DNA of 64,000 nucleotides from Leptotrichia sp. oral taxon 847 (GTDB lineage Bacteria; Fusobacteriota; Fusobacteriia; Fusobacteriales; Leptotrichiaceae): NCBI RefSeq assembly GCF_001553645.1, contig NZ_CP014231.1, positions 1,426,001 to 1,490,000 of the forward strand, read 5' to 3'. Shown piece by piece: positions 46,534 to 55,770 of this stretch (position 1 is its first letter; each line of letters starts with the position of its first letter). The notes under the pieces were generated by a model. It saw only the letters and a program-made list of their open reading frames with translations, ran no database searches and was not told where the DNA came from. The position numbers and the translations under genes were made by a program.

Positions 46534-47163
46534 ATGTTTGAATACATTTTTGGAAAATTAGCTATAAAAAAAGTAGATTATGTAGCAATTGACATAAACG
46601 GACTGGCTTATAAAATTTACATTTCACTCAAAACTTTTGAAAAATTAAATGAAATTGGAAAAGATGAAAAATTGTACATTTTCACAAATGTAAAAGAGGA
46701 CAGCATTTCTTTTTATGGATTTAAGACACAAAATGAAAGGGAATTATTTAAAGAATTAATCACAATAAGCGGTGTTGGTCCAAAACTTGCAATAGCGATA
46801 TTGTCAACTTTTGAGGTGCAAGAAGTGATAGAAATTGTGTCAGTTGATGAAATAAAAATATTTACAAAAGTGCCAGGACTTGGATTAAAAAAGGCGCAGA
46901 AAATTATTTTGGACTTAAAGGATAAAGTAAAAAAATTAAACATTACAGAAAATTTTGATAAGAAAAATGAAAATACTAAAAATTCCTTAAATTTTGAACT
47001 TTTGCCTATGAAAGAAGATTTAAAACTCGCGCTTGCGTCACTGGGCTATCAAAATGAGGATGTTTCAAAATGGATAACGGACGAAGAACTTTTTAAAATT
47101 GGCGATATAAGTGAAGCAATAAAGATTGTGCTGCAAAAAATTCAAATAAAAAAAAGAAAATGA
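46534..47163 (+). CDS. ruvA: Holliday junction helicase subunit RuvA
   Basis: 209 residues. The N-terminal OB domain opens MFEYIFGKLA; two helix-hairpin-helix motifs follow (ISGVGPKLAIAIL and VPGLGLKKAQKII), and a C-terminal domain that contacts RuvB. It binds Holliday junctions as a tetramer. ruvB is not in the window. The ribosome site is GGGG. Confidence 0.93.
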   Translation: MFEYIFGKLAIKKVDYVAIDINGLAYKIYISLKTFEKLNEIGKDEKLYIFTNVKEDSISFYGFKTQNERELFKELITISGVGPKLAIAILSTFEVQEVIEIVSVDEIKIFTKVPGLGLKKAQKIILDLKDKVKKLNITENFDKKNENTKNSLNFELLPMKEDLKLALASLGYQNEDVSKWITDEELFKIGDISEAIKIVLQKIQIKKRK

Positions 47164-47235
47164 TAAAACAAAAAAATAACAAAAAATAGATAATAAAAAA
47201 ATAAATATAGAAAAAAATAGAAATGAGAAAATAAA

Positions 47236-47982
47236 ATGAAAAATATTTTTGAGCAGCTTATCATTTTGACGAAATTTATGACAAGAATTCCAATTCCCAT
47301 CAAAGTCGACTACGATCCAAAAAAACTTGGAAAATCAATAAAATTTTTTCCGCTTGTAGGATTGGCAATTGGACTTATTTTATATTATTCGAGTATAATT
47401 TTGGTAAAATTTTCAAAAAATAATTTGATAAATGCTTTGATTGTTATAGTTATAGAACTAATGGTAGTTGGAATAATTCATATTGACGGACTTTGCGACA
47501 CATTTGATGGACTTTTTAGTTACAGGGAAAAAGAAAAGATGCTTGAAATAATGAAAGATTCGAGAATTGGGACAAATGGAGCGATAATTTTAGTTTTATA
47601 TTTTATTGCAAAAATTTTATTTATTTCAGAAATTTTTTCGATAAATTTAAAATATTTGATAATTTATCCAGTCTTAGCAAGACTTGCCACTCCAATAAAT
47701 GCCGCTTTTTCAGATTATGCCAGAAAAAATGGGATGAGCAATTTTATAATTTTGCAAAATGCCACTTTTGAAGGAATTTTTTCGATAATTTTAGCGGCAG
47801 CTTTATCTTTTTTAATACTTAGTTTTAAAGGATTTGAGATATTTTTAGGAGCTTTTTTATTTATAATTTTTTTTATGCAGTTTGTAAAGAAAAAAATTGG
47901 CGGTGTGACAGGTGACACGATGGGTGCGGCGCTTGAATTGACGACAATTTTTGTATTATTTTTAGCGATGTTTTTGAAGTGA
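47236..47982 (+). CDS. cobS: Adenosylcobinamide-GDP ribazoletransferase (cobalamin synthase)
   Basis: 248 residues, polytopic. The conserved catalytic pattern is HIDGLCDTFDGLF, and the C-terminus has GGVTGDTMGA. It joins adenosylcobinamide-GDP and alpha-ribazole in the last steps of B12 synthesis. It is followed at 16 bases by a histidine phosphatase, the usual cobS-cobC pairing. cbiC and cbiD lie about 10 kb downstream. Confidence 0.94.
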   Translation: MKNIFEQLIILTKFMTRIPIPIKVDYDPKKLGKSIKFFPLVGLAIGLILYYSSIILVKFSKNNLINALIVIVIELMVVGIIHIDGLCDTFDGLFSYREKEKMLEIMKDSRIGTNGAIILVLYFIAKILFISEIFSINLKYLIIYPVLARLATPINAAFSDYARKNGMSNFIILQNATFEGIFSIILAAALSFLILSFKGFEIFLGAFLFIIFFMQFVKKKIGGVTGDTMGAALELTTIFVLFLAMFLK

Positions 47983-47998
47983 GAAAAGGGGAAAAACT

Positions 47999-48598
47999 AT
48001 GACAGAGTTATTATTTATTAGACATGGGGAAACAGACCACAATAAAAATAGATTATTTTATGGGCATCTTGACCCAGATATTAATCAAACTGGGATTGAG
48101 CAGTTAAATAAGACAAAATTGAAGTTGAAAAAATTTGAAGAAAAAATAGATGTTGTTTTTTGTAGCGATTTGAGACGATGTCGACAAAGTCTTGAAATAC
48201 TTGAAATTTCAAATAAAGTTAAAAGAAATTTTACAAAAGAATTGAGAGAAATTAATTTTGGAATTCTGGAAGGGAAGACCTATGAAGAAATTGAAGCTGA
48301 AAATCCTTATTACATCGAGCAAATAGAAAATAATTGGAAATATTTTAAAGTTGAAGGTAGCGAAAGTGTTTTTGAATTGCAAAATAGAATTGTTAAAAAA
48401 ACCGAAGAAATCATAAAAAATTATCAAAATAAAAAAATTTTAGTAGTTGTTCACGGCGGCGTAATTCAGTCGCTAATCAGCTATTATCTTACAAAAAACT
48501 TGGATTTTTACTGGAATTTTCAAGTTGACAATGGAAGTATTACAAAAATGACTGTGACAAAAGATAATTTTGTTTATTTTAATTATATAAATAGATAA
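47999..48598 (+). CDS. cobC: Histidine phosphatase, probable alpha-ribazole phosphatase
   Basis: 199 residues. The catalytic motif LFIRHGETDHN and the second histidine in VVHGGVIQSL are typical of the phosphoglycerate-mutase-like superfamily. Alone this cannot separate CobC from general phosphatases; its position behind cobS argues for alpha-ribazole 5'-phosphate as substrate. The ribosome site is GGGG. Confidence 0.82.
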   Translation: MTELLFIRHGETDHNKNRLFYGHLDPDINQTGIEQLNKTKLKLKKFEEKIDVVFCSDLRRCRQSLEILEISNKVKRNFTKELREINFGILEGKTYEEIEAENPYYIEQIENNWKYFKVEGSESVFELQNRIVKKTEEIIKNYQNKKILVVVHGGVIQSLISYYLTKNLDFYWNFQVDNGSITKMTVTKDNFVYFNYINR

Positions 48599-48624
48599 AA
48601 TATTTTTGATAAAAACATAAATTA

Positions 48625-48653
48625 TTGACTTTTAAAAGTGCTTATGTTAGTAT
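48625..48653 (+). promoter_or_regulatory. Promoter of the YebC gene
   Basis: TTGACT (48625-48630), 17-base spacer, TAGTAT (48648-48653). The -10 is weak. Confidence 0.5.
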
Positions 48654-48723
48654 ATATGTATTAGTTTTGTTAAAGAAAATATTATTTAAAAATTTTAGAT
48701 TAGGTAAAAAATAGGAGGAAATA

Positions 48724-49443
48724 ATGGGAAGACACGGTACAATAGCTGGTCGTAAAGAAGCGCAAGATAAAAAAAGAGCTGCATCATTTACAAAACTTGT
48801 AAGACTTATAACAGTTGCAGCAAGAGGTGGGGAAAACCCAGAATTTAATGTGGCACTAAAACACGCAATCGAAAAAGCAAAAGCGATTAATATGCCTAAT
48901 GATAACATCAACAGAGCGATTAAAAAAGGCGCGGGAACAGATGGTTCAACAGCATTTGAAACATTAAATTATGAAGGATACGGACCTGCAGGAGTTGCGA
49001 TTATTGTGGAAACATTAACTGACAACAAAAATAGAACTGCTTCATCTGTAAAACACGCTTTTGATAGAAATGGGGGAAAACTTGGAGTTTCTGGTTCCGT
49101 TTCGTATATGTTTGGAAGAAAAGGTGAAATTATAATTGAAAAAACTGACGATATTGACGAAGAAGCGTTGATGGAAGTTGCATTAAACGCTGGAATGGAA
49201 GATATGGAAACATTGGATGACAGTTTTTATATAACAACTGACCCAAGTTCTTTTGATGAAGTAGCAGATGCGCTTAGAGAAGCGGGATACACATTGTTAG
49301 AAGCTGATATTCAGTATTTGCCGTCAATCGAAGTGGAAACTCTTAGCGATGATGATTTACAAAAATTAAGAAAATTAATTGAAGTGTTAGAAAATGATGA
49401 TGATGTACAAAAAGTTCATCACAACTACGCAGGAGAATTATAA
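48724..49443 (+). CDS. yebC: YebC/PmpR-family protein
   Basis: 239 residues, full length. It begins GRHGTIAGRKEAQDKKRA and holds NMPNDNI-type and GPAGVAIIVE segments of the family. YebC proteins act as transcriptional regulators or as helpers of translation at proline stretches. The ribosome site is AGGAGG. Single gene with promoter and terminator. Confidence 0.93.
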   Translation: MGRHGTIAGRKEAQDKKRAASFTKLVRLITVAARGGENPEFNVALKHAIEKAKAINMPNDNINRAIKKGAGTDGSTAFETLNYEGYGPAGVAIIVETLTDNKNRTASSVKHAFDRNGGKLGVSGSVSYMFGRKGEIIIEKTDDIDEEALMEVALNAGMEDMETLDDSFYITTDPSSFDEVADALREAGYTLLEADIQYLPSIEVETLSDDDLQKLRKLIEVLENDDDVQKVHHNYAGEL

Positions 49444-49464
49444 TCTAAAAATCAGTAAAATATG

Positions 49465-49490
49465 GCGGATAGATTTTTTCCGCTTTTTTT
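49465..49490 (+). terminator. Terminator after yebC
   Basis: GCGGA (49465-49469) pairs with TCCGC (49479-49483), followed by seven T. The rest of the gap to 49738 is AT-rich without a gene; TGCTAAAAT (49676-49684) may be an extended -10 for the protease. Confidence 0.8.
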
Positions 49491-49738
49491 ATTTTTTTAT
49501 CATAGATTGGAATATTAAAGATAATATTTTTTAAATTTTTAGAAAGAAATAAAAAAAATTAACTTATAAAATTGAATAAAATAAATTGATGTAATCTAAA
49601 CTTTTTAGATATTTTGTTTTACAAAAATTAGAAAGTTTAGAACAAGAATTGTCAAAGTGTAATCTAATTCAAATTTGCTAAAATCCTTTTCAAATAAAAG
49701 AATAAAAGACTTTATAAATACGGAAAGAAGGAATAAAA

Positions 49739-50959
49739 ATGAAAAACAAGAAAAAATATTTAATATTAGTTTCAATGTTATTATTTGTTTTAAGCTGTTC
49801 CGAAAAATCGAACAAGATAATTGGTACAACAGAAAATAGCGAAAAAAATTCAGAACAAGAAAAATCCATTTCTTTGAAAGAGTTACCTAAATATACTAAA
49901 AATGCGTTGCAGACACAAGATGCTTTTGTAAGCATTCACAACAGCGCAAAAGATTCGATTGTAAATATAAGAACTAAAAAAACTGTGAAGGTAAATACAT
50001 ACAATCCACTAGAAGCACTATTATTTGGAAATTCAGGTGGTGAAGAAACAAGGGAATCTGGAGCATTGGGGTCAGGGTTCGTAGTTTCTAAAGATGGTTA
50101 TATTGTAACGAATAACCACGTCATCGATGGTGCGGATGAAATTTATGTAAAATTTTCTGATGGAAGAGAATACAAGACAAAACTTGTAGGGACTTCGCCA
50201 GAAGTGGATATAGCAGTTTTAAAAATTAATTCAAATGAAACATTTAAACCTTTGGCGTTTGCTAATTCAGATGAAGTTCAAGTCGGTCAGTGGGCGATTG
50301 CTTTTGGAAACCCTATGGGACTTAATGACTCGATGACTGCTGGAATTGTAAGTGCAGCGGGAAGAAGTTCGCTTGGAATTGAACAAATTGAAAACTTCAT
50401 TCAAACTGATGCTGCAATCAATCAAGGGAATAGTGGAGGACCATTAATTGATATAAATGGAAGAGTTATAGGAGTTAATACGGCTATTTATTCTCAAAGC
50501 GGTGGAAGTGTGGGACTTGGATTTGCAATTCCTGCAAATTTAGTTGTGAGAGTAAAAGATTCTATTATTTCTACAGGAAAATTTGAGAAACCATATATTG
50601 GTGTTTATTTGGATAGCTTAGATGCGGAAAAAATAAAAACGTTAAATTTGAAGTCGTCAAATGGAATATATATTGCGGGAGTGGTTGCAAATGGTCCAGC
50701 AGCAAAAGCGGGACTTGCTAAAAATGATGTAGTTACAGCAGTTGATGGAAAAGAAATAAATTCAGCAGGAGCTTTCGTCGGAGAAATAGCAGCTAAAAAA
50801 GTTGGTCAGAAAACTAATTTAACCGTGATAAGAAACGGTAAGACAATAAATGTGGCGGTTACAACAGCAAAAACACCAAATGCATTGCAGCAGCAGCAAA
50901 TTTTGCAACAAAGACAGCAACAGCAGCAGCAACAATATGAACAACAGTTTGGAAGATAA
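49739..50959 (+). CDS. HtrA/DegP-family serine protease, lipoprotein
   Basis: 406 residues. A lipoprotein signal ends VLSC (Cys20), so it is probably anchored in a membrane on the periplasmic side. The trypsin-like triad is visible: His in TNNHVIDGA, Asp in EVDIAVLKI, Ser in GNSGGPLI. One PDZ domain follows (about 285-380). The C-terminus is a Gln-rich tail from CAG/CAA repeats. HtrA proteases degrade or refold misfolded envelope proteins. A second PDZ, as in DegP, is missing. Confidence 0.93.
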   Translation: MKNKKKYLILVSMLLFVLSCSEKSNKIIGTTENSEKNSEQEKSISLKELPKYTKNALQTQDAFVSIHNSAKDSIVNIRTKKTVKVNTYNPLEALLFGNSGGEETRESGALGSGFVVSKDGYIVTNNHVIDGADEIYVKFSDGREYKTKLVGTSPEVDIAVLKINSNETFKPLAFANSDEVQVGQWAIAFGNPMGLNDSMTAGIVSAAGRSSLGIEQIENFIQTDAAINQGNSGGPLIDINGRVIGVNTAIYSQSGGSVGLGFAIPANLVVRVKDSIISTGKFEKPYIGVYLDSLDAEKIKTLNLKSSNGIYIAGVVANGPAAKAGLAKNDVVTAVDGKEINSAGAFVGEIAAKKVGQKTNLTVIRNGKTINVAVTTAKTPNALQQQQILQQRQQQQQQQYEQQFGR

Positions 50960-51081
50960 GAAGATAAAAAGTTAAAAAAATTCATTTGGCAATTTGTTTG
51001 TTAAATGGATTTTTTTATATACAAAAGATAATTTTTGTAGTAAAATAATAACAAAAAAATGAAAATGGAGGTAGTGAGTTT

Positions 51082-51215
51082 ATGAAAATAAAAGATATTT
51101 TAGAAAAAAAAGAATGTACTGTTTCATTTGAAATTTTTCCACCAAACAAAAATTTTTCGGAAGAGAAGTTAAAAGATGTAACGGCGGAATTAGTACAATA
51201 CAAGCCTGATTTTAT
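51082..51215 (+). CDS. metF: Methylenetetrahydrofolate reductase, exon 1
   Basis: The first 44 codons plus two bases of MetF. It begins MKIKDILEKKE and contains the conserved SFEIFPP. GGAGGTAG upstream is a good ribosome site. The frame enters the inserted IStron and stops at once (TAA 51220-51222). Joining 51215 to 53173 gives 876 nt, exactly 292 codons with stop and normal for MetF, with DFISVTYGAGG across the junction, a hallmark of the family. Confidence 0.92.
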
Positions 51216-51716
51216 TAAATAATGCAAGAACACTCGCGACTTTTAGTCGTGAAATGAATTGCGCAAAAATTTTAGTAAGCATATAGGGAAACTTGTATGT
51301 AGATACAGAGAGAAGCTGTACAACAAAGAAACTGAACTGCTGGGAACTCTTAAAGCTAGTATAACTACAACATAGTACCTTCGTTAAAATATGGTACAAG
51401 TGTGATAGTGGAGAAATCAGAAAAAATATACTAGATGGTATAAGGTTAAAACCTAAGTATTATGATAATAGACAATCAGCAGCTAAGCCTAAAAAGGAAA
51501 GTTCAACGACTATCCCTCGTGAGGGGAGTACAATACAAGCGATTGGTATTGGAAGTGGTTTCGCCTAAGTCCTTGAAATAGGATATGGATAAGATATAGT
51601 CTGTGCTTGTTAGAGATAACAAGAAGTTCAAGATATTCTTTTCTCCTTAACTTGTTAAGGAGTGAAAATATTAGGAGAACTGCATAAGTAGTAGCGAACT
51701 TATGTGAACGACACTT
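51216..51716 (+). ncRNA. Group I intron catalytic core, copy 2
   Basis: P (AACTGCTGGGAA, 51335-51346), Q (AATCAGCAGCTAAGCC, starting 51473), R (GTTCAACGACTA, 51501-51512) and S (AAGATATAGTC, 51591-51601) are in order. The same candidate guide GTAAG is at 51275-51279. The variable part holds a GTACC/GGTAC hairpin (about 51375-51397) in place of the TCTTA/TAAGA hairpin of copy 1. The 3' limit of the core is approximate; the 3' splice site is at 53172. Confidence 0.88.
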
Positions 51717-51840
51717 CCCACTGTTGTGGGGTTTTAAAAACTTTAAAAATATTTAAAAACAAAGAAAAAATATTACTTTTTGATAGTTAAAATGTAGAAT
51801 ATATAGTATAATATCTCTGATGAAAAGGAGGTGATTATAT

Positions 51841-53088
51841 ATGTATTTAACATTAAAACAACAAGTAAAACATCTTAGTAAAAAAGAGTTTAGAAATTTA
51901 AAATATTTGTGTCATATAGCCAAGAACTTAACTAATGAAGCTATATATAATATTAGACAATACTATTTTAATAAGAAAAAGTATTTAAGTTATAATGAAA
52001 ACTATAAAATACTTAAAAATAGTGAGAATTACAAGAAATTAAATTCTAATATGGCTCAACAAATTCTAAAAGAAGTAGACGGAAGTTTTAAATCATTTTT
52101 TGGACTTTTAAAACTTGTTAAGAATGGTCAATATGATAATAAAAAAATAAAATTACCTAAATATCTTGCTAAAGATGGTTTTACAACTCTTGTTATAGAT
52201 TTTGTAAGATTAAAAGATGGTATGCTGATAGTTCCTTATTCAAATTCGTTTAAGAAAACTCATCAGAAAGTTAAAATTAAGCTACCACCAGTATTAAAAA
52301 GCAAGAAAATAAAAGAGATTAGAATAATACCTAAACAACATTCTAGGTACTTTGAAATTCAATATACTTATGAAGTAGAAGAAATTCAAAGGGAATTAAA
52401 TAAAGAAAATGGACTAGGAATAGATTTAGGAATAGATAATCTATGTACTTGTGTTACAAATGCTGGAGCATCATTCCTAATAGATGGTAGGAAATTAAAA
52501 TCAATTAATCAATACTATAACAAGATAAATGCAAAATTACAAAGCATAAAAGATAAGCAAAAGACCTCCCGAACAACATTAAGACAAAAGAGAATAGCTA
52601 GAAGGAGAAATAATCGTATAGAAGATTATCTTTCAAAAGCATCAAGAATAATAATAAATTATTGTCTTAATAATGATATAGGAAAACTAGTTCTAGGGTA
52701 CAATGAAGATTTTCAAAGAAATTCAAATATAGGAAGTATAAATAATCAAAATTTTGTGAATATACCATATGGAAAAATAAGAGATAAATTACAATATCTA
52801 TGTAAACTATATGGAATAGAATTCAAGCTACAAGAAGAAAGTTATACATCAAAAGCAAGTTTTTTTGATGGAGATGAAATCCCAATATACGATAAAGAAA
52901 ATCAAAAAGAATATATATTCAGTGGAAAAAGAATAAAAAGAGGACTATATCAAACAAGCGCAGGAAAACTCATAAATGCAGATTGTAATGGAGCATTAAA
53001 CATATTAAGGAAAAGTAAAGTTGTGGATTTAAGTATCCTATACAATAGAGGTGAGCTGAACACGCCTAAAAGAATAAGGGTAGTGTAA
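51841..53088 (+). CDS. tnpB: TnpB, RNA-guided nuclease of IStron 2
   Basis: 415 residues, nearly the same as the copy at 17079, with scattered substitutions and one extra residue near position 100. The RuvC residues are kept ([22 protein letters not shown]), and the zinc-ribbon cysteines are absent as in copy 1. AAGGAGGTGA precedes the start. Conserved catalytic residues in both copies argue for selection on nuclease function. Confidence 0.92.
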   Translation: MYLTLKQQVKHLSKKEFRNLKYLCHIAKNLTNEAIYNIRQYYFNKKKYLSYNENYKILKNSENYKKLNSNMAQQILKEVDGSFKSFFGLLKLVKNGQYDNKKIKLPKYLAKDGFTTLVIDFVRLKDGMLIVPYSNSFKKTHQKVKIKLPPVLKSKKIKEIRIIPKQHSRYFEIQYTYEVEEIQRELNKENGLGIDLGIDNLCTCVTNAGASFLIDGRKLKSINQYYNKINAKLQSIKDKQKTSRTTLRQKRIARRRNNRIEDYLSKASRIIINYCLNNDIGKLVLGYNEDFQRNSNIGSINNQNFVNIPYGKIRDKLQYLCKLYGIEFKLQEESYTSKASFFDGDEIPIYDKENQKEYIFSGKRIKRGLYQTSAGKLINADCNGALNILRKSKVVDLSILYNRGELNTPKRIRVV

Positions 53089-53172
53089 ATCAAAGCTATC
53101 AGACTTCTTAGAAAATTTTTAAATAATTTTAAAGATTTTAGAACCCCGCAACGCAAGAAGTGGGAGGTTCAG
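53010..53172 (+). ncRNA. Candidate omega RNA scaffold of IStron 2
   Basis: Same conserved 3' region as in IStron 1, ending GAACC..GGTTCAG. The natural guide would be the metF flank starting AAGCGTAACTTACGGT at 53173. The 5' limit is a guess. Confidence 0.5.
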
Positions 53173-53914
53173 AAGCGTAACTTACGGTGCGGGAGGAAAG
53201 ACAAAATCTGGGACAATAGAAATGGCATCGCATATAAAAAATAATTTAAAAACGGAAGTTATGACTCATTTGACTTGTGTTGGGAGTAAAAAAAGTGAAA
53301 TAAATAATTTTTTGAGAGAAGTGAAAGAAAATAATATAAATAATATTTTGGCGCTTCGTGGAGATGTTCCTGTTGGTGAAACTGAAGAAATATATGACAG
53401 AGGCGACTACAAGTACGCATCAGAATTAATTTCTGATTTAAGACAAAATGAAAAGTTTAGCAGCCTTTCAATAGGAGCGGCATTTTATCCAGAAACTCAC
53501 TATCAAAATAACGATTTAGTGGATTTGTTTCATCTAAAAAATAAAGTTGATTCTGGAGTGGATTTTTTAGTTTCACAGATGTTTTTTGACAACGACCTTT
53601 TTTTAAAATTTAGGGAAAATGCTGAAAAGCTTGATATAAATGTACCTTTAATCGCTGGAATAATGCCAGTTACAAATGCAAAACAGATAAAAAGAATAAT
53701 AGAGCTGTCAAAATGTTCAGTGCCAAAAAAATTGGAAAAGTTAATTGAGAAATATGGAGATAATCCAGATTCAATGAAAAAAGCTGGAATAATGTATGCA
53801 AGTGAGCAAATTATTGAACTTTTTGCTTATGGAATAAAAGGTGTCCACATTTATACGATGAATAAGGTGGGAAATGCGAAAGAAATTATAAAAAATATTG
53901 ATTTTTTGAGATAA
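53173..53914 (+). CDS. metF: Methylenetetrahydrofolate reductase, exon 2
   Basis: The rest of MetF, starting SVTYGAGG and containing THLTCVGS, NILALRGD and VSQMFFDN, which line the FAD and folate sites. The enzyme reduces 5,10-methylene-THF to 5-methyl-THF for methionine synthesis. An ATG at 53222 is internal and lacks a ribosome site. Without splicing this half would not be made in frame. The gene ends just before the promoter of the next gene. Confidence 0.93.
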
Positions 53915-53933
53915 AAATTTAAATTTAAGTTAC

Positions 53934-53962
53934 TTGACTTTTATATTTATTAGGTGTAAAAT
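53934..53962 (+). promoter_or_regulatory. Promoter of the HMP/pyridoxine kinase gene
   Basis: TTGACT (53934-53939), 17-base spacer, TAAAAT (53957-53962). Confidence 0.75.
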
Positions 53963-54019
53963 TTTAATATATATTTGTATATAAAAATATTTTTTTATAT
54001 AGTTCAGGAGGTAAGAAAT

Positions 54020-54838
54020 ATGTCTTTAAAAAAAGTACTTACAATCGCAGGTTCTGATACAAGCGGTGGAGCAGGAATTCAAGCGGACCTTAAAACTTTT
54101 CAAGAAAGAGGAGTTTATGGAATGAGTGCAATTACAGTAATTGTTGCAATGGATCCAAAAAATTGGGCGCACAAAGTTTTTCCAGTTGAACTTTCTGTAA
54201 TAAAAGAACAAGTTGACACAGTTATAAAAGGAATCGGAATAGATGCTCTAAAAACGGGAATGCTTCCCACAGTAGAAATTATTGAATATGTGGGTTCCAT
54301 TTTAAAAGATATCAAAAAACCAATTGTCATTGATCCAGTAATGGTTTGTAAAGTAAATAGTGAAGGAGAAGGAAATGCAGAAAATCTTTTTCCTGAAAAT
54401 GTTGAAGCTATGAAAAAATATCTGTTACCCTATGCGACTGTCGTAACGCCAAATTTATTTGAGGCAGCGCAACTTGCTGGAGTAACAGCGATAAAAACAA
54501 TTGATGAAGCAAAAAAAGCCGCTAAAAAAATACATGAATTAGGAGCGAAATACGTGGTTATCAAAGGAAGAACTTTTTTTGCCGGAGAAAATTCGGTGGA
54601 TTTGTTGTATGATGGAAAAGATTTTGAATTTTTTGAAAGTAAAAAAATTGACACAAAATGGAACCACGGTGCCGGATGTACTTTCTCAGCTTCAATTACC
54701 GCAGAAATTGCAAAAGGCGAAACTGTTTCAAAAGCAGTGAAAACAACGAAAGAATTAATTTCCTCTGCACTTAAAGATTCATTTCCGTTAAATAATTTTG
54801 CAGGTCCAATAAATCATAAAAAATTTGCAGTAAAATAA
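54020..54838 (+). CDS. Hydroxymethylpyrimidine/pyridoxine kinase (ThiD/PdxK family)
   Basis: 272 residues, ribokinase-like. AGSDTSGGAGIQADLKTF at the start, DPVMVCKVN in the middle and NHGAGCTFSASITA (anion hole and catalytic Asp region; here GAGC, as in PdxK-like members) are visible. It phosphorylates pyridoxal or HMP using ATP. AGGAGG fixes the ATG at 54020; an upstream in-frame start at 53975 is in the leader. There are no thiamine genes nearby, and the NHGAGC form suggests a pyridoxine kinase as likely as ThiD. Confidence 0.85.
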   Translation: MSLKKVLTIAGSDTSGGAGIQADLKTFQERGVYGMSAITVIVAMDPKNWAHKVFPVELSVIKEQVDTVIKGIGIDALKTGMLPTVEIIEYVGSILKDIKKPIVIDPVMVCKVNSEGEGNAENLFPENVEAMKKYLLPYATVVTPNLFEAAQLAGVTAIKTIDEAKKAAKKIHELGAKYVVIKGRTFFAGENSVDLLYDGKDFEFFESKKIDTKWNHGAGCTFSASITAEIAKGETVSKAVKTTKELISSALKDSFPLNNFAGPINHKKFAVK

Positions 54839-54845
54839 ATTAAAT

Positions 54846-54868
54846 AAAGGGAGAATTTCTCCCTTTTC
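54846..54868 (+). terminator. Terminator of the kinase gene
   Basis: AAAGGGAGA (54846-54854) pairs with TCTCCCTTT (54858-54866) with a three-base loop, followed by T. Confidence 0.8.
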
Positions 54869-54930
54869 TAAAAAAATTATAAAAAAAACTACTTTAGAAA
54901 AAATCTAAAATAGATTATTAAAAAAGTCTA

Positions 54931-55006
<76 letters not shown>

Positions 55007-55109
55007 ATAACACAATCATTATATAGAATTTTTTGAATTTTGTCAAGAGTAAGGTAAAAGTTTTTATTTGAAGTTAAAATAAATTTTATAAACGAAGGGG
55101 GATTTTTTG

Positions 55110-55670
55110 ATGAAAAAAGTTGATGAAAAAAAAGAAATTAGAAAAATTTTATTAAAAAAAAGAAATTTGATGGATAAAAAAACTGTTGAAAAAAATACGG
55201 ATTTAATTATTGAAAATTTGAAAAAATATGTTGGAAATGCTAGAAATATTATGATTTTCATGGACATGGGAAATGAAGTGAATATCACAAAATTGCTTGA
55301 ACTTTATCCAACAAAAACTTTTTTTATTCCAAAAATTTTTCCTAAAAGAGAGATGAAAATTAATAAATATAATAAAAATGAGCTTGTTTTGCATAAATTT
55401 GGATATTATGAGTCGTCGTCTAAAGAGTATTATGATGAAAAAATATTAGATTTAATCATTGTCCCAGGAATCGGATTTGATTACCAAAGAAATCGAATTG
55501 GCTTTGGAGGTGGATTTTACGATAATTTTTTGACTAAAGTCAGAAAAATGAAAAAGGAAATTGTGTGTGTTGCAGTTTGTTATGATTTCCAAATTGTAGA
55601 AAAAGTTCCAACAGAGGAGCATGATGTGAGAGTTGACGCGGTTGTCAGTGAAAAAAGAGTGATTGTATAA
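55110..55670 (+). CDS. 5-formyltetrahydrofolate cyclo-ligase
   Basis: 186 residues. The ATP/substrate motif IVPGIGFDYQRNRIGFGGGFYD (in part) is the signature of the family. It converts 5-formyl-THF to 5,10-methenyl-THF, feeding the folate pool used by MetF. The ATG at 55110 follows GAAGGGG; a TTG one codon earlier is less likely. Length is normal. Confidence 0.92.
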   Translation: MKKVDEKKEIRKILLKKRNLMDKKTVEKNTDLIIENLKKYVGNARNIMIFMDMGNEVNITKLLELYPTKTFFIPKIFPKREMKINKYNKNELVLHKFGYYESSSKEYYDEKILDLIIVPGIGFDYQRNRIGFGGGFYDNFLTKVRKMKKEIVCVAVCYDFQIVEKVPTEEHDVRVDAVVSEKRVIV

Positions 55671-55718
55671 AATAAAAAAATCTTTGAAATAATGGAACTG
55701 GAGAATGTTTAAAAAATA

Positions 55719-55727
55719 TGGTATAAT
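55719..55727 (+). promoter_or_regulatory. Extended -10 promoter of mutS2
   Basis: TGG followed by TATAAT (55722-55727). No clear -35. Confidence 0.55.
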
Positions 55728-55770
55728 TCATCTATTGTTTAAATCATTAAAAAAAGATTGAGGGATAAAA

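Larger units (their letters stand above)
51216..53172 (+). mobile_element. IStron 2: group I intron plus tnpB, inserted in metF
   Basis: 1,957 bases in the direction of metF, following TTTAT (51211-51215), with the same ends as the element in recG: TAAATAATGCAAG at the left and GGTTCAG at the right. It has no target duplication and no tnpA. The tnpB and the right end are highly similar to copy 1, while two peripheral segments between P and Q are rewritten. Excision to the last G restores metF in frame. Confidence 0.9.

Noticed and set aside
50885-50955. CAG/CAA repeat at the end of the HtrA gene as a phase-variable tract
   Set aside because: It is a mixed, codon-length repeat, so length changes keep frame and only alter a Gln tail.
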